Part shown: piece after piece, positions 1-7,500 of the stretch | Position numbering within the stretch: the stretch's first letter is position 1 | Layout of the letters: every line of letters starts with the position of its first letter | From: CAZPDM01 sp964585305 | Lineage (GTDB): Bacteria > Planctomycetota > Uabimicrobiia > Uabimicrobiales > JABWCH01 | DNA length: 30,931 nucleotides | Assembly: GCA_964585305.1 (NCBI GenBank) | Contig: CAZPDM010000052.1 | Coordinates: forward strand, 1-30,931 | Direction: 5' to 3' | Notes under the pieces: generated by a model | Database searches by the model: none | What the model was told of the DNA's origin: nothing | Seen by the model: only the letters and a program-made list of their open reading frames with translations | Translations under genes and position numbers: made by a program

Positions 1-1
1 A

Positions 2-238
2 TTTTCCTTTGGCGATCATGGCCCTCTGTTGCTTAATTTTCTTAGTCCAAATACTGTTGACAACTTACTTAGCCAACAGTTCGCACCCATAACATCATCC
101 TTAATTATTTTTTACTTTATGTTATGGATTCTTTTATTTTTTTCCAAACTTATTAATTTTATTTTTTTATCTAATTTCTTTTATCTTTTTTTCAATCAAT
201 ATGTTAGTAGTTTTATTGAACTAGCAACTTGGGTATAA
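2..238 (+). CDS. Possible C-terminal fragment of a membrane protein (partial at 5' end)
   Basis: The frame is open from the left edge of the window to a TAA at 236-238, so this could be the end of a gene that starts outside. The last two thirds are strongly hydrophobic, with two likely membrane segments (around SLIIFYFMLWILLFF and LINFIFLSNFFYLFF). Near the edge it reads FGDHGP. GDHG-type motifs occur in membrane-bound sulfatase or phosphotransferase enzymes, but one short motif is not enough to assign a family. The stretch is very T-rich, which by itself yields Phe/Leu-rich reading frames, so it may be non-coding. The internal TTG near position 29 has no ribosome-binding site and is not a convincing start. 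Confidence 0.3.
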   Translation, partial: FSFGDHGPLLLNFLSPNTVDNLLSQQFAPITSSLIIFYFMLWILLFFSKLINFIFLSNFFYLFFNQYVSSFIELATWV

Positions 239-371
239 ATATATTTTTTTAACTTATTCTATATTTTATTCTATATATTTATTTTATAACTTTTTTATTA
301 ACAACATATTATATCTTTTTTATTATAAATAAAAATTTTAAACAAGAAGATTTTCTTATATAAAATTTTTG
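239..371. other. AT-rich spacer without a visible gene
   Basis: This stretch, left of the rpsB promoter, is almost pure A/T with many stop codons in all frames. I see no hairpin with a T-run that would clearly end the left-hand gene. Confidence 0.5.
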
Positions 372-401
372 TTGACAATAATACCTATTACATGCTAAAA
401 T
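372..401 (+). promoter_or_regulatory. Promoter of the rpsB-tsf-pyrH-frr operon
   Basis: A TTGACA -35 box lies at 372-377 and a TAAAAT -10 box at 396-401, with an 18-base spacer. The -35 matches the housekeeping sigma consensus exactly and the -10 matches 5 of 6. The predicted transcript starts near 408, leaving a leader of about 147 bases before rpsB. Confidence 0.6.
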
Positions 402-407
402 AACACA

Positions 408-554
408 TCATTTCCCGAATGGTTCGGGTCAATGTTTTTTTAAGAGTACAAAATATAATATGATGTATCCTAACTATTGTTTACTGGATACTGAGCGAAT
501 TTATTGTGTCGCAGATAATCTTCTGCGGTATCTACACTTTGGAGGTTATAAGTC
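408..554 (+). promoter_or_regulatory. Structured rpsB leader, possible ribosomal-protein autoregulatory RNA
   Basis: Three perfect short stems follow one another: CCCGAA/TTCGGG at 414-428 with a 3-base loop, GTATCC/GGATAC at 465-470 and 486-491, and CGCAGA/TCTGCG at 510-527. A run of seven T (435-441) lies shortly after the first stem, so that part resembles a weak attenuator. GGAGG at 541-545 is the ribosome-binding site, nine bases before a TTG start. S2 operons are known to be autoregulated through their leaders in other bacteria. That this leader does the same is inference. Confidence 0.45.
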
Positions 555-1646
555 TTGGCGATTATCTCTGTAAAGACACTTTTAGAAGCGGGCGTACATT
601 TTGGACACCGTGTAAGCCGTTGGAACCCTAAGATGGCCCCTTTTATTTTTGGCCGTCGCAACCTTATTCATATTATTAACTTAAGCGAAACTGTTAAAGG
701 TCTAATTCGAGCTTACTATTTTCTTAAAAAATTGACTGCCGAAGGCCAGAGTGTGTTGTTTGTTGGCACCAAACGGCAAGCCAAGCTAGTGATTCGACGA
801 GAAGCCGAACGTTGCAAAATGTCTTATGTAGCAGAACGTTGGCTAGGCGGTACCTTAACTAATTTTACTACTATCCATACTCGGTTAGCACGTCTTGAAG
901 AACTTGAAAATATGGAAAAAGATGGCTCCATAGATAGTATGGGCAAAAAAATGGCTTCCACATTACGACGTGAAAAACGTAAAATTGCTCGCAACCTTGA
1001 AGGTATTCGCCAAATGGATAAACTTCCTGGCGCAATTATTATTGTAGACCCACAAAAAGAACATCTGGCGGTACATGAGGCTGCCAAGCTCAATATTCCA
1101 ACTATTGCTTTAATGGATACTGATAGCGATCCAGATTTGATTGATATTCCTATCCCTGGCAATGATGATGCTATGCGTTCTATCGAAATCATCTTCGGTA
1201 AATTAACCGATGCTATTGTTGCTGGCCAGGCGGAATGGGAAGACAAACAAAAACTCGATGCCAAACGTAAACAAGAATTTAGTCCAAATCGACAAGGCGA
1301 AGAAGGCCGTCGTGATTTCCATGGCCGCCGAGATAATCGCGATCGTCGGGACAGGACTAATCAACCTAAAGATGGCACGATTCAACAAGCAATAAATGCT
1401 GCACCTCACACTGGTGAACGTGGCGAACGTACTGGTGGAAGTAAGGGCGGCAATCGTAATCAAAAAAATCGTAGTGGTGGACAGCAACGTGGCGGACAAC
1501 GTCATAATGGAAATCGTCCATCCGGTCGTAACAATTACGAAAAAGGCACCAGCAATAAACCTTTTAAACCTGCTGAAGGCGAAAATATTTCTCAAAACAC
1601 ACCAACAACTGAACCTCCAGCGGCTCCTCCAAGTAATCAACAATAG
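555..1646 (+). CDS. rpsB: 30S ribosomal protein S2 with a long Arg/Gly/Asn-rich C-terminal tail
   Basis: S2 is a small-subunit ribosomal protein on the head/body junction. The start AIISVKTLLEAGVHFGH is the typical S2 N-terminus. Later S2 motifs include FVGTKRQAK, ERWLGGTLTNF, PGAIIIVDPQKEHLAV and NIPTIALMDTDSDPDLID. The start is TTG at 555, set by GGAGG at 541-545 and by the conserved MA.ISVK.LLEAG alignment. The conserved core ends near residue 235, where most bacterial S2 proteins stop or nearly stop. Here about 128 more residues follow, rich in Arg, Gly, Asn, Gln and Lys with several RGG/GQ-like patches, and ending in Pro/Thr/Gln-rich sequence. This tail is predicted to be disordered and basic. 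The gene is first in the rpsB-tsf-pyrH-frr order common in bacteria. Family assignment is secure; tail function is unknown. Confidence 0.97.
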   Translation: MAIISVKTLLEAGVHFGHRVSRWNPKMAPFIFGRRNLIHIINLSETVKGLIRAYYFLKKLTAEGQSVLFVGTKRQAKLVIRREAERCKMSYVAERWLGGTLTNFTTIHTRLARLEELENMEKDGSIDSMGKKMASTLRREKRKIARNLEGIRQMDKLPGAIIIVDPQKEHLAVHEAAKLNIPTIALMDTDSDPDLIDIPIPGNDDAMRSIEIIFGKLTDAIVAGQAEWEDKQKLDAKRKQEFSPNRQGEEGRRDFHGRRDNRDRRDRTNQPKDGTIQQAINAAPHTGERGERTGGSKGGNRNQKNRSGGQQRGGQRHNGNRPSGRNNYEKGTSNKPFKPAEGENISQNTPTTEPPAAPPSNQQ

Positions 1647-1671
1647 CAATATTGTTGTTGGGATATTATAT

Positions 1672-1732
1672 GCTGGTTAATATTTAATGGAAGGATTTGC
1701 TATTTTTGAAGCAAATTCTTCCTAAAACCAGC
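1672..1732 (+). promoter_or_regulatory. Two-part stem-loop downstream of rpsB
   Basis: An outer stem pairs GCTGGTT (1672-1678) with AACCAGC (1726-1732). An inner stem pairs GGAAGGATTTGC (1689-1700) with GCAAATTCTTCC (1711-1722), with one G-T wobble. No T-run follows, so it is not a classical terminator. It may be an attenuation, processing or mRNA-stability element between rpsB and tsf. Confidence 0.5.
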
Positions 1733-1783
1733 TATAAATTTCCCATAATTGTTATTTTTTGTTGGAAAATATTGCCAAGAAAA

Positions 1784-1803
1784 CCGCTATGCTTGCATAG
1801 CGG
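1784..1803 (+). promoter_or_regulatory. GC-rich hairpin upstream of tsf
   Basis: CCGCTATGC (1784-1792) is an exact inverted repeat of GCATAGCGG (1795-1803). This gives an 8-bp stem with a CTTG tetraloop. No T-run follows. It is clearly more GC-rich than the surrounding spacer and lies about 90 bases before tsf. Confidence 0.5.
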
Positions 1804-1890
1804 ATGAATTGGTCATATATCATACCTTTATTTTCCTTCAAAATTTTTCGATGAAAAGATTTAGAAAATTTCCTAAGAAAGGACTAGCCA

Positions 1891-2481
1891 ATGGCGGTAT
1901 CTAGCGAATTGGTAAAAGAATTACGCCAACGTACAAATTCTGCAATGATGGATTGCAAAAAAGCTCTTGAAGAGTCTAATGGTGATTTAGAAAAAGCAGT
2001 TGAATATTTGCGTAAAAAAGGTTTGGCTGATGCACAAAAAAAGGAAGCTCGTTCTGCAACAGCCGGACGTATTTTCTCTTATATTCATAATAATAATCAA
2101 ATTGGTGTTTTGTTAGAACTCAACTGCGAAACAGATTTTGTTGCAAATACTGATCAATTCCAAGAACTTGGCCGTGATTTATGCTTACAAATCTGTGCTA
2201 TGCAACCAACAGTTGTCAGTCGCTCTGATTTCAGCAAAGATACTATTGATCGCGAAATGGCTATCTATCGCGAACAAGTCAAAGATAAACCAGAAAAGAT
2301 TCAAGAAGGCATTATCAATGGAAAACTAGAAAAATTCTATAAAGATTTTGCCTTGATGGAACAGTCTTTTATTAAAGATGAAACTCTTACAATTAAACAA
2401 CTCATTGACTCTAAAATTGGTACTATTAAAGAAAAAATCTCTGTAAAACGATTTGTACGATTCCAAATAGCAGAAAAATAA
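1891..2481 (+). CDS. tsf: Translation elongation factor Ts (short form)
   Basis: EF-Ts exchanges GDP for GTP on EF-Tu in the cytoplasm. The N-terminal UBA-like domain contains VKELRQRTNSAMMDCKKAL and GDLEKAVEYLRKKG (residues about 8-44). The EF-Tu-contacting motif TDFVAN is at residues 81-86, preceded by LLELNCE. At 196 residues it is the short, single-core-domain form seen in some bacteria and organelles, shorter than the roughly 280-residue enterobacterial form. The ATG at 1891 follows AAAGGA at 1878-1883. It is the second gene of the operon, 244 bases after rpsB. That gap holds two hairpins, so its output could be adjusted separately from S2. Confidence 0.96.
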   Translation: MAVSSELVKELRQRTNSAMMDCKKALEESNGDLEKAVEYLRKKGLADAQKKEARSATAGRIFSYIHNNNQIGVLLELNCETDFVANTDQFQELGRDLCLQICAMQPTVVSRSDFSKDTIDREMAIYREQVKDKPEKIQEGIINGKLEKFYKDFALMEQSFIKDETLTIKQLIDSKIGTIKEKISVKRFVRFQIAEK

Positions 2482-2487
2482 TTTTAT

Positions 2488-2526
2488 GCTGCACGCGTGT
2501 CTAAATGAAAAATAGACACGCGCAGC
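2488..2526 (+). promoter_or_regulatory. Strong GC-rich hairpin between tsf and pyrH
   Basis: CGCGTGTCTA (2494-2503) is an exact inverted repeat of TAGACACGCG (2513-2522). Outside it, GCTG (2488-2491) pairs with CAGC (2523-2526) across a two-base bulge. No T-run follows directly; the nearest, at about 2545, is too far for an ordinary terminator. It begins a few bases after the tsf stop, as a 3'-end-stabilising or processing hairpin would. Confidence 0.55.
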
Positions 2527-2584
2527 GTACTATACTATATTAGTTTTTTATCTTAATTTGGGCCTTTGGAAGGCGGAAACTATT

Positions 2585-3319
2585 ATGCAAAACCATTGTT
2601 GCTATAAACGAATTTTATTAAAAATTAGCGGCGAAAGTTTTGGTGGAAACCATATCTTTTGCTTAGACACAGCCAAAAATATCATTCAAGAAATTGCACA
2701 ACTCCATCAACAACACCTAGAATTAGGAATAGTCATTGGAGGTGGCAATATTGTTCGTGGTGGTATCATTTCTAAATCTGGAATCGATCGAGGGGCTGGT
2801 GACGCAATGGGCATGATGGCAACCGCAATCAATTCTGTTCTTTTAGAAGAGCTTTTATTAAAAGAAGGAATTCCTGCAAAAGTTCTTACAACTCGTACTA
2901 TTGAAGGAGTTGGAGAATTATACCAACGCCACAAATGCCTAGAATATTTAAATACTGGAAAAATAATTATTTTTGCTGGCGGAACAGGACATCCTTATTT
3001 TACTACTGATACTGCTGCTGCTCTTCGAGCTGTAGAAATTTCTGCGGATTGCTTGTTAAAAGCAACCCGAGTAGATGGTGTGTATAATGATGATCCTCTG
3101 AAAAATCCTAATGCTAAAAAATTTGATTTTTTAACTTATAATCAAGTTTTAACTGGCCAATATCATGTTATGGATTTTACAGCAATTTCCTTTTGCATGG
3201 AAAATCGAATGCCTATTAGAGTATTTGATCTTATGGGAAAAGGAAATATGATCAGAATTATGCAGGGCGAAAATATCGGGACTTTAGTCGCTGATACAAT
3301 TCCATCAGCTAACTCATAA
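2585..3319 (+). CDS. pyrH: UMP kinase (uridylate kinase)
   Basis: Bacterial UMP kinase phosphorylates UMP to UDP with ATP, in pyrimidine nucleotide synthesis. It belongs to the amino-acid kinase fold and is usually a homohexamer. Visible motifs are KRILLKISGESFGG (residues 8-21), VIGGGNIVRGG (50-60), DRGAGDAMGMMATAIN (68-83), AGGTGHPYFTTDTAA (131-145) and DGVYNDDPLKNPNA (164-177). I chose the ATG at 2585, giving 244 residues, the usual family length, with GGAAGG at 2568-2573 upstream. An in-frame TTG at 2558 would add nine residues (MGLWKAETI) that overlap the ribosome-binding region and have no family counterpart. It lies between tsf and frr, the standard neighbours. Confidence 0.95.
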   Translation: MQNHCCYKRILLKISGESFGGNHIFCLDTAKNIIQEIAQLHQQHLELGIVIGGGNIVRGGIISKSGIDRGAGDAMGMMATAINSVLLEELLLKEGIPAKVLTTRTIEGVGELYQRHKCLEYLNTGKIIIFAGGTGHPYFTTDTAAALRAVEISADCLLKATRVDGVYNDDPLKNPNAKKFDFLTYNQVLTGQYHVMDFTAISFCMENRMPIRVFDLMGKGNMIRIMQGENIGTLVADTIPSANS

Positions 3320-3346
3320 GTTTGTCATAACTAGAAAGGAATTAGC

Positions 3347-3919
3347 ATGGCTAATTCTCCTACTTTTGACCAAGTTGTCAAAACAACTGAAGATGCAATG
3401 AGTAAAGCATTAGATTTTTTTGCTAATGAATTACGCGGAATTCGTAGTGGTCGTGCCACACCAGGGTTGGTTGAAAATGTTAAAGTTGATAACGAAGGCA
3501 ACCCTACTCCACTCAAAGGTCTAGCAACTATTGCTATTCCAGAACCACGCATCATTGTAATTAAACCCTTTGTTGCTTCAGCTCTTAAAAGTATTGAAAC
3601 TGCTATTGCTAAAGCAAATCTAGGTTTTAATGTTGCCAATGATGGCAAATTATTAAGAATTACAATACCTCCTTTGTCTGAAGAAGGCCGACAAAAATAC
3701 ATTGGCCAAATTAAAGACATGGCAGAAAAAGCAAAAGTTTCTGTTCGCAATATCCGCCAAGATAATAATAAAAAAGTTAAACAATTAGAAAAAGAATCTA
3801 AATTAAGTGAAGATGATTCAAAACGCCTACAGACTAAGATTCAAGACCTTACCAAAGTCTATGAAGATAAAGTAAATAAGAAATTTGAAGAAAAAAAGAA
3901 AGAAATTTTAGAATTTTAG
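3347..3919 (+). CDS. frr: Ribosome recycling factor
   Basis: RRF works with EF-G after termination to split the post-termination ribosome and free mRNA and tRNA. The 190-residue length is normal (about 185). Family motifs are RGIRSGRATPGL (30-41), the domain II stretch around TIAIPEPR (61-68), RITIPPLSEEGR (104-115) and VRNIRQDNNKK (133-143), with a long charged C-terminal helix. The ATG at 3347 follows AGAAAGGA. It starts 27 bases after pyrH, so it is the last gene of the operon. No clear terminator separates it from the tRNA promoter at 3931, so some read-through into the tRNA gene is possible. Confidence 0.96.
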   Translation: MANSPTFDQVVKTTEDAMSKALDFFANELRGIRSGRATPGLVENVKVDNEGNPTPLKGLATIAIPEPRIIVIKPFVASALKSIETAIAKANLGFNVANDGKLLRITIPPLSEEGRQKYIGQIKDMAEKAKVSVRNIRQDNNKKVKQLEKESKLSEDDSKRLQTKIQDLTKVYEDKVNKKFEEKKKEILEF

Positions 3920-3930
3920 AAAAAAAAGAC

Positions 3931-3959
3931 TTGACAAATGGCAGGTGTTGTGATATAAT
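3931..3959 (+). promoter_or_regulatory. Near-perfect promoter for tRNA-Lys
   Basis: TTGACA (3931-3936) and TATAAT (3954-3959) are both exact consensus with a 17-base spacer. TG at 3951-3952 adds an extended -10. The predicted start is about 15 bases before the tRNA. This is the best promoter match in the window, as expected for a stable RNA. Confidence 0.85.
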
Positions 3960-3980
3960 ATATAGCGTAAAATAAAAGTT

Positions 3981-4054
3981 GGGGGCATAGCTCAGTCTGG
4001 TAGAGCAGCAGCCTTTTAAGCTGTTGGCCGAAGGTTCAAATCCCTCTGCCCTCA
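3981..4054 (+). tRNA. tRNA-Lys (anticodon UUU), CCA not encoded
   Basis: The sequence folds as a cloverleaf. The acceptor arm GGGGGCA pairs with TGCCCTC, and the D arm pairs GCTC with GAGC. The anticodon stem pairs GCAGC with GCTGT around the loop CTTTTAA, which gives anticodon TTT. The T loop TTCAAAT is flanked by GAAGG and CCCTC, so one A-C mismatch interrupts the T stem. The discriminator is A at 4054. The next bases are TTA, not CCA, so the CCA end must be added by a nucleotidyltransferase. Confidence 0.93.
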
Positions 4055-4056
4055 TT

Positions 4057-4094
4057 AAAGTCTGACATCTGAAAAAGATGTCAGACTTTTTTTT
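4057..4094 (+). terminator. Intrinsic terminator of tRNA-Lys
   Basis: AAAGTCTGACATC (4057-4069) pairs perfectly with GATGTCAGACTTT (4077-4089) around a 7-base loop. The T-run continues to 4094. It directly follows the tRNA 3' end. Confidence 0.9.
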
Positions 4095-4126
4095 ATAAAC
4101 CATCCTTTTTTAAAAAAAGGAATTTT

Positions 4127-4528
4127 ATGAAATTGCAAATAATAATAATATTCTTAGTTTCTATATCTAGCATAGGCTGTGTAGAGAGAGAAATGGTCAT
4201 TTTTTCCGATCCTCCTGAAGCACAAGTTTGGTTAGATGGAAAAACAGTTGGCAATACACCTGTAACAGTCCCATTTTCTTTTTATGGGAAAAGAGAAATT
4301 AGTTTATATCGTCCTGGATATGAAATTTATACGATTGTGCAAGAAGTCAAAACTCCTTGGTATCAATATTTTCCAATAGATTTTTTTACTGAATTTATGA
4401 TTCCTCTAAACTATAAAGATCAACAAGTCTTTTCCTATACACTAAAGCCTCATTTATCACAAAGCTCAGAGAATAAAGATAAATTACAGAATCGTGGGCA
4501 GGAATTTCAGAAAAAGTTGCAGAAATAA
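4127..4528 (+). CDS. Small PEGA-domain lipoprotein
   Basis: The protein starts with a short charged and hydrophobic signal ending at a likely lipid-modified Cys18 (SSIGC). Its -3 residue is Ser, so the lipobox is imperfect. Residues about 23-66 form a PEGA-like beta domain: SDPPEAQVWLDGKTVGNTPV, then YGKREISLYRPGYE. The sequence PWYQYFPIDFFTEF follows at about 77-90. From memory, this PEGA plus PWYQ..P.DF arrangement is a conserved small-lipoprotein family in planctomycetes; the role is unknown, presumably envelope-associated. The tail after about 110 is polar and Lys/Gln-rich. The ATG at 4127 follows an AAAGGA. The gene stands alone between the tRNA terminator and a shared terminator, facing the kinase gene. 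Confidence 0.85.
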   Translation: MKLQIIIIFLVSISSIGCVEREMVIFSDPPEAQVWLDGKTVGNTPVTVPFSFYGKREISLYRPGYEIYTIVQEVKTPWYQYFPIDFFTEFMIPLNYKDQQVFSYTLKPHLSQSSENKDKLQNRGQEFQKKLQK

Positions 4529-4530
4529 TA

Positions 4531-4563
4531 AAAAAACACCAATATTTTATTGGTGTTTTTTTA
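4531..4563. terminator. Bidirectional terminator between PEGA lipoprotein and kinase gene
   Basis: ACACCAAT (4536-4543) pairs with ATTGGTGT (4549-4556), with an A-run on the left and a T-run on the right. It can end both the + strand gene stopping at 4528 and the - strand gene stopping at 4561. Confidence 0.85.
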
Positions 4564-7500
4564 TTTTGAACTCTCAATTAAATATTTTTGGAGACGGATT
4601 CGTGTGTTTATTACTTCTGCTGCAATACCACGAACTATCCAAATAGGATCATTCAAAAATTTTTGCAAGTAAGGCTCAATATCAAAGTCAGGATGTGAAA
4701 TTTTTTCGAGAGCTTTTAAAGCTTGTGCGCGAACATACCATTTCTTATCATTTAAGCCTTCTAATGAATATTCTAAAAGAGTTTGCCTGCCACGTTTCCA
4801 CCTTCGAAATCTAGTTGAATCCTGTTGTTGCTCTACAGCATCGTAAAAAAGAATTTTTGAAACAGTTCTTAAAGAAAACCATCTTATTAGAGAAGATGGA
4901 TGTTTTAAGCTTAATCCTAAATCAGAAAGAGCATATCTTAATTTATAATCTGATCCAGAATACCCTAAAAGCCATATTGCAGGTATTCTAAACAAAGCAA
5001 ATGGAGAAGAAAGCAAAGAAGTAAATAAACTTCCTAGAATGCTTAGAAAACCTATTTTTAAATAAAAAGAAAAAAGTATGGAGATACTTAAAAAAATAAT
5101 AATAGAGGAATCTGGAGAGGCATTAAAATAAAATTGAAACCGTGATATAAGAAGAAATCCTAAAACAGAAATACATATTTTAATAACATTCCAATATTTC
5201 CAGGAAAGATGTCCTTCTTGTTTTTCTTTAAGGATACTTGATAAGGAATAATTTGGTAGAAATAACAAAATAAAGAGAAAATTTATTGGCTCTAATCCTC
5301 CGATAAGCCCCCAAATAATATTCCGATGTTTAAAAAGAGCTATGCTTATAGAAGTAGAAAAAATTAAGATAATAACTAAATAATGATAATTTAACCCTTT
5401 CGGTCCTAAATCAGATAAATATGGCAAAGGTAAGCGGGAAAAATATATATTTATATAGAAAACTACTAATGTAAAAATAATTGCAGAGAATATATCTAAG
5501 ATAACTAAAAAACAGGATTTCCAATGCTTCCATCGAAAAAGATCAGGACTCCAAGTAAAGTGGGATTTGTGACGTAATTGAGAAGTATCTTCTTGCGGGA
5601 TTACTACTTCTCCTGTAATGGGAAGCTCTTTTTCTTCTAGTTCTAGAAGAGAAGTTCCTGAGTTATCGGCAATTTTCTTTTGAGAATCTTGCGGAGGTGT
5701 TACTGAGATCATTTCTTCAGGATTTTTTGTAATATTAGTAGATTGTCTGGCAAGTTTCAATTGCTTCTCGTTCAAAGAAGGTTGACGTTGCCCATCTGAT
5801 AAAGAAATTGAATTTCCTTGGGATAAATCGTTTTTAGAAATTTTTTGAGTTTTTCCTAAAATAGGAGATTTTATCTCTTTTTTTTCATTACCTTGTATAG
5901 CTTGCGCTGCTTTTCCTGCATCTTCTAAAGCTCTGGCTGCTTTTGCAACAGCTTCATCGAATTCTTGAGAAACTTCTTTTTCTTTTAATTTTTTATTTAA
6001 GCAGGAATGATTTTTTTCAAATAGTTCTAAAATTTGTTGCAACTCTTTTAACAAAGTATTGCTAGAAAATCTTTGCAAGAAATTCTTTTGTAAAATATGA
6101 TCCAATACTGCTTGGAGTTTTTGGTAAATAGAATGATAGTTTTGGAAATAATCTTGTGGAATATTTTCGTTTAATAAAGGAATAGGCAGGCTTAGTATCT
6201 TGTTTACTGTTATTTTAGGATCGTGTGCAGCAAAAGGAGAGTTAGGCTGCCAAGTTAAAAATTGGTATATAAGAACACCAAAACTAAAAATATCGCTTTT
6301 AAAAGTTATTTGCTGTTGTAATTGTTCCGGGCTTAGATAGCTTAAATTCAATGATTGATAGTTTGGAAGATCAAAGCTTTTATTGTAGTCTATTTTTTCT
6401 TTCTTTATTTCTATACTATGAATAAAATTAGTTAATAAAATTTGCCGCCTCGCAACATCTAAAAAAATATTTTCTGGTTGTAGATTTCCTATAATAATGC
6501 CTTGATTATGTAAATAATCTATGGCTTGGCTTATTTGAACAATTAAATATAAAACTATATCTAATTCTATACTATCTGGAAATTGTTGGATGGCTTCTTT
6601 TAAGGTAATTCCTCTGAAGGGAGAATAAATAACGAATATTTCGTCTTCAATTTCTAATAAATCTAAAGCTTTAGCAATATTAGGATGTTCTAGTCCTGCG
6701 AAACAATAATATTCTTTAATCAACTGTTCTTGAAAAATATTACGTTGAAGAGAGGGAATAGCTTGAGCAATTTTTTTTATTAAAACCCCGCATTTTCTTT
6801 CTAAATCCCATCCCACATAAAGTTCAAAGCCTTCATTTTCCCAAACTTTTCTATACAAGATAAAATCTTTAACTTTTTTTTGTATTGAAATAGTTTCTTT
6901 ATCCGGTTCGGAAACTGAAACTTGTGAAAAAACTTGTTCAACAGTTTTTGCCATTTCTGCAATAACTGGGACCTCAGATTGTTTTCCAATATACAATTCT
7001 AATAGTAATCCTAATTCATCAGCTAGTTCTCTAGCGTAAGCCAAACGACGTTGTGGATTTTTTGCCAAAGCTTGTTGGAGAATTTCAGAAATATTACGGT
7101 AAACAGTGCGTTCTAATTTAGTCAAATTTTCAGGAAGCTGGCGCATTAAAGGAGGAAGCTGCATTTCAATAATATTTTGCATAATCACCATCTTATGCTC
7201 TGCATGAAATGGTGAATGTGGCAACCATAAAAAAAATTGATATAGTGTTAATCCTAGGGAAAATATATCACTGCGTTCGGAAATACTACCTCGCACTTGT
7301 TCTGGGCTAAGATATGATGGTGTGCCTAAAACAAAACCATGTTCTGTTAAAGAAGATGTTTCCTCATCTAAACTTTTGCATATTCCTAAATCGACTAATT
7401 TTAGATGCTTTCGATCGTTACTAATAATAATATTTTGAGGTTTTACATCTCGATGCAAAATTTGAGAATCATTAAGAACAGCAACCGCTAAACAAATTTG

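Noticed and set aside
763..778. TTGGCAC...GCA as a sigma-54 promoter
   Set aside because: It lies inside rpsB coding sequence with poor spacing and no gene it could serve.
1203..1649. Long - strand open frame (about 148 codons) opposite the S2 tail
   Set aside because: It is antisense to the Arg/Gly-rich tail, whose codon pattern leaves the opposite frame open. It has no ribosome-binding site or recognisable motif.
1210..1680. Other-frame + strand open frames over the S2 tail, suggesting a frameshift
   Set aside because: The S2 frame itself stays open and in phase to a stop at 1646, and the alternative frames give no known domain.
3849..4103. - strand open frame overlapping frr end and tRNA-Lys
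   Set aside because: It runs across a confident tRNA gene and its terminator, so it is not a gene.
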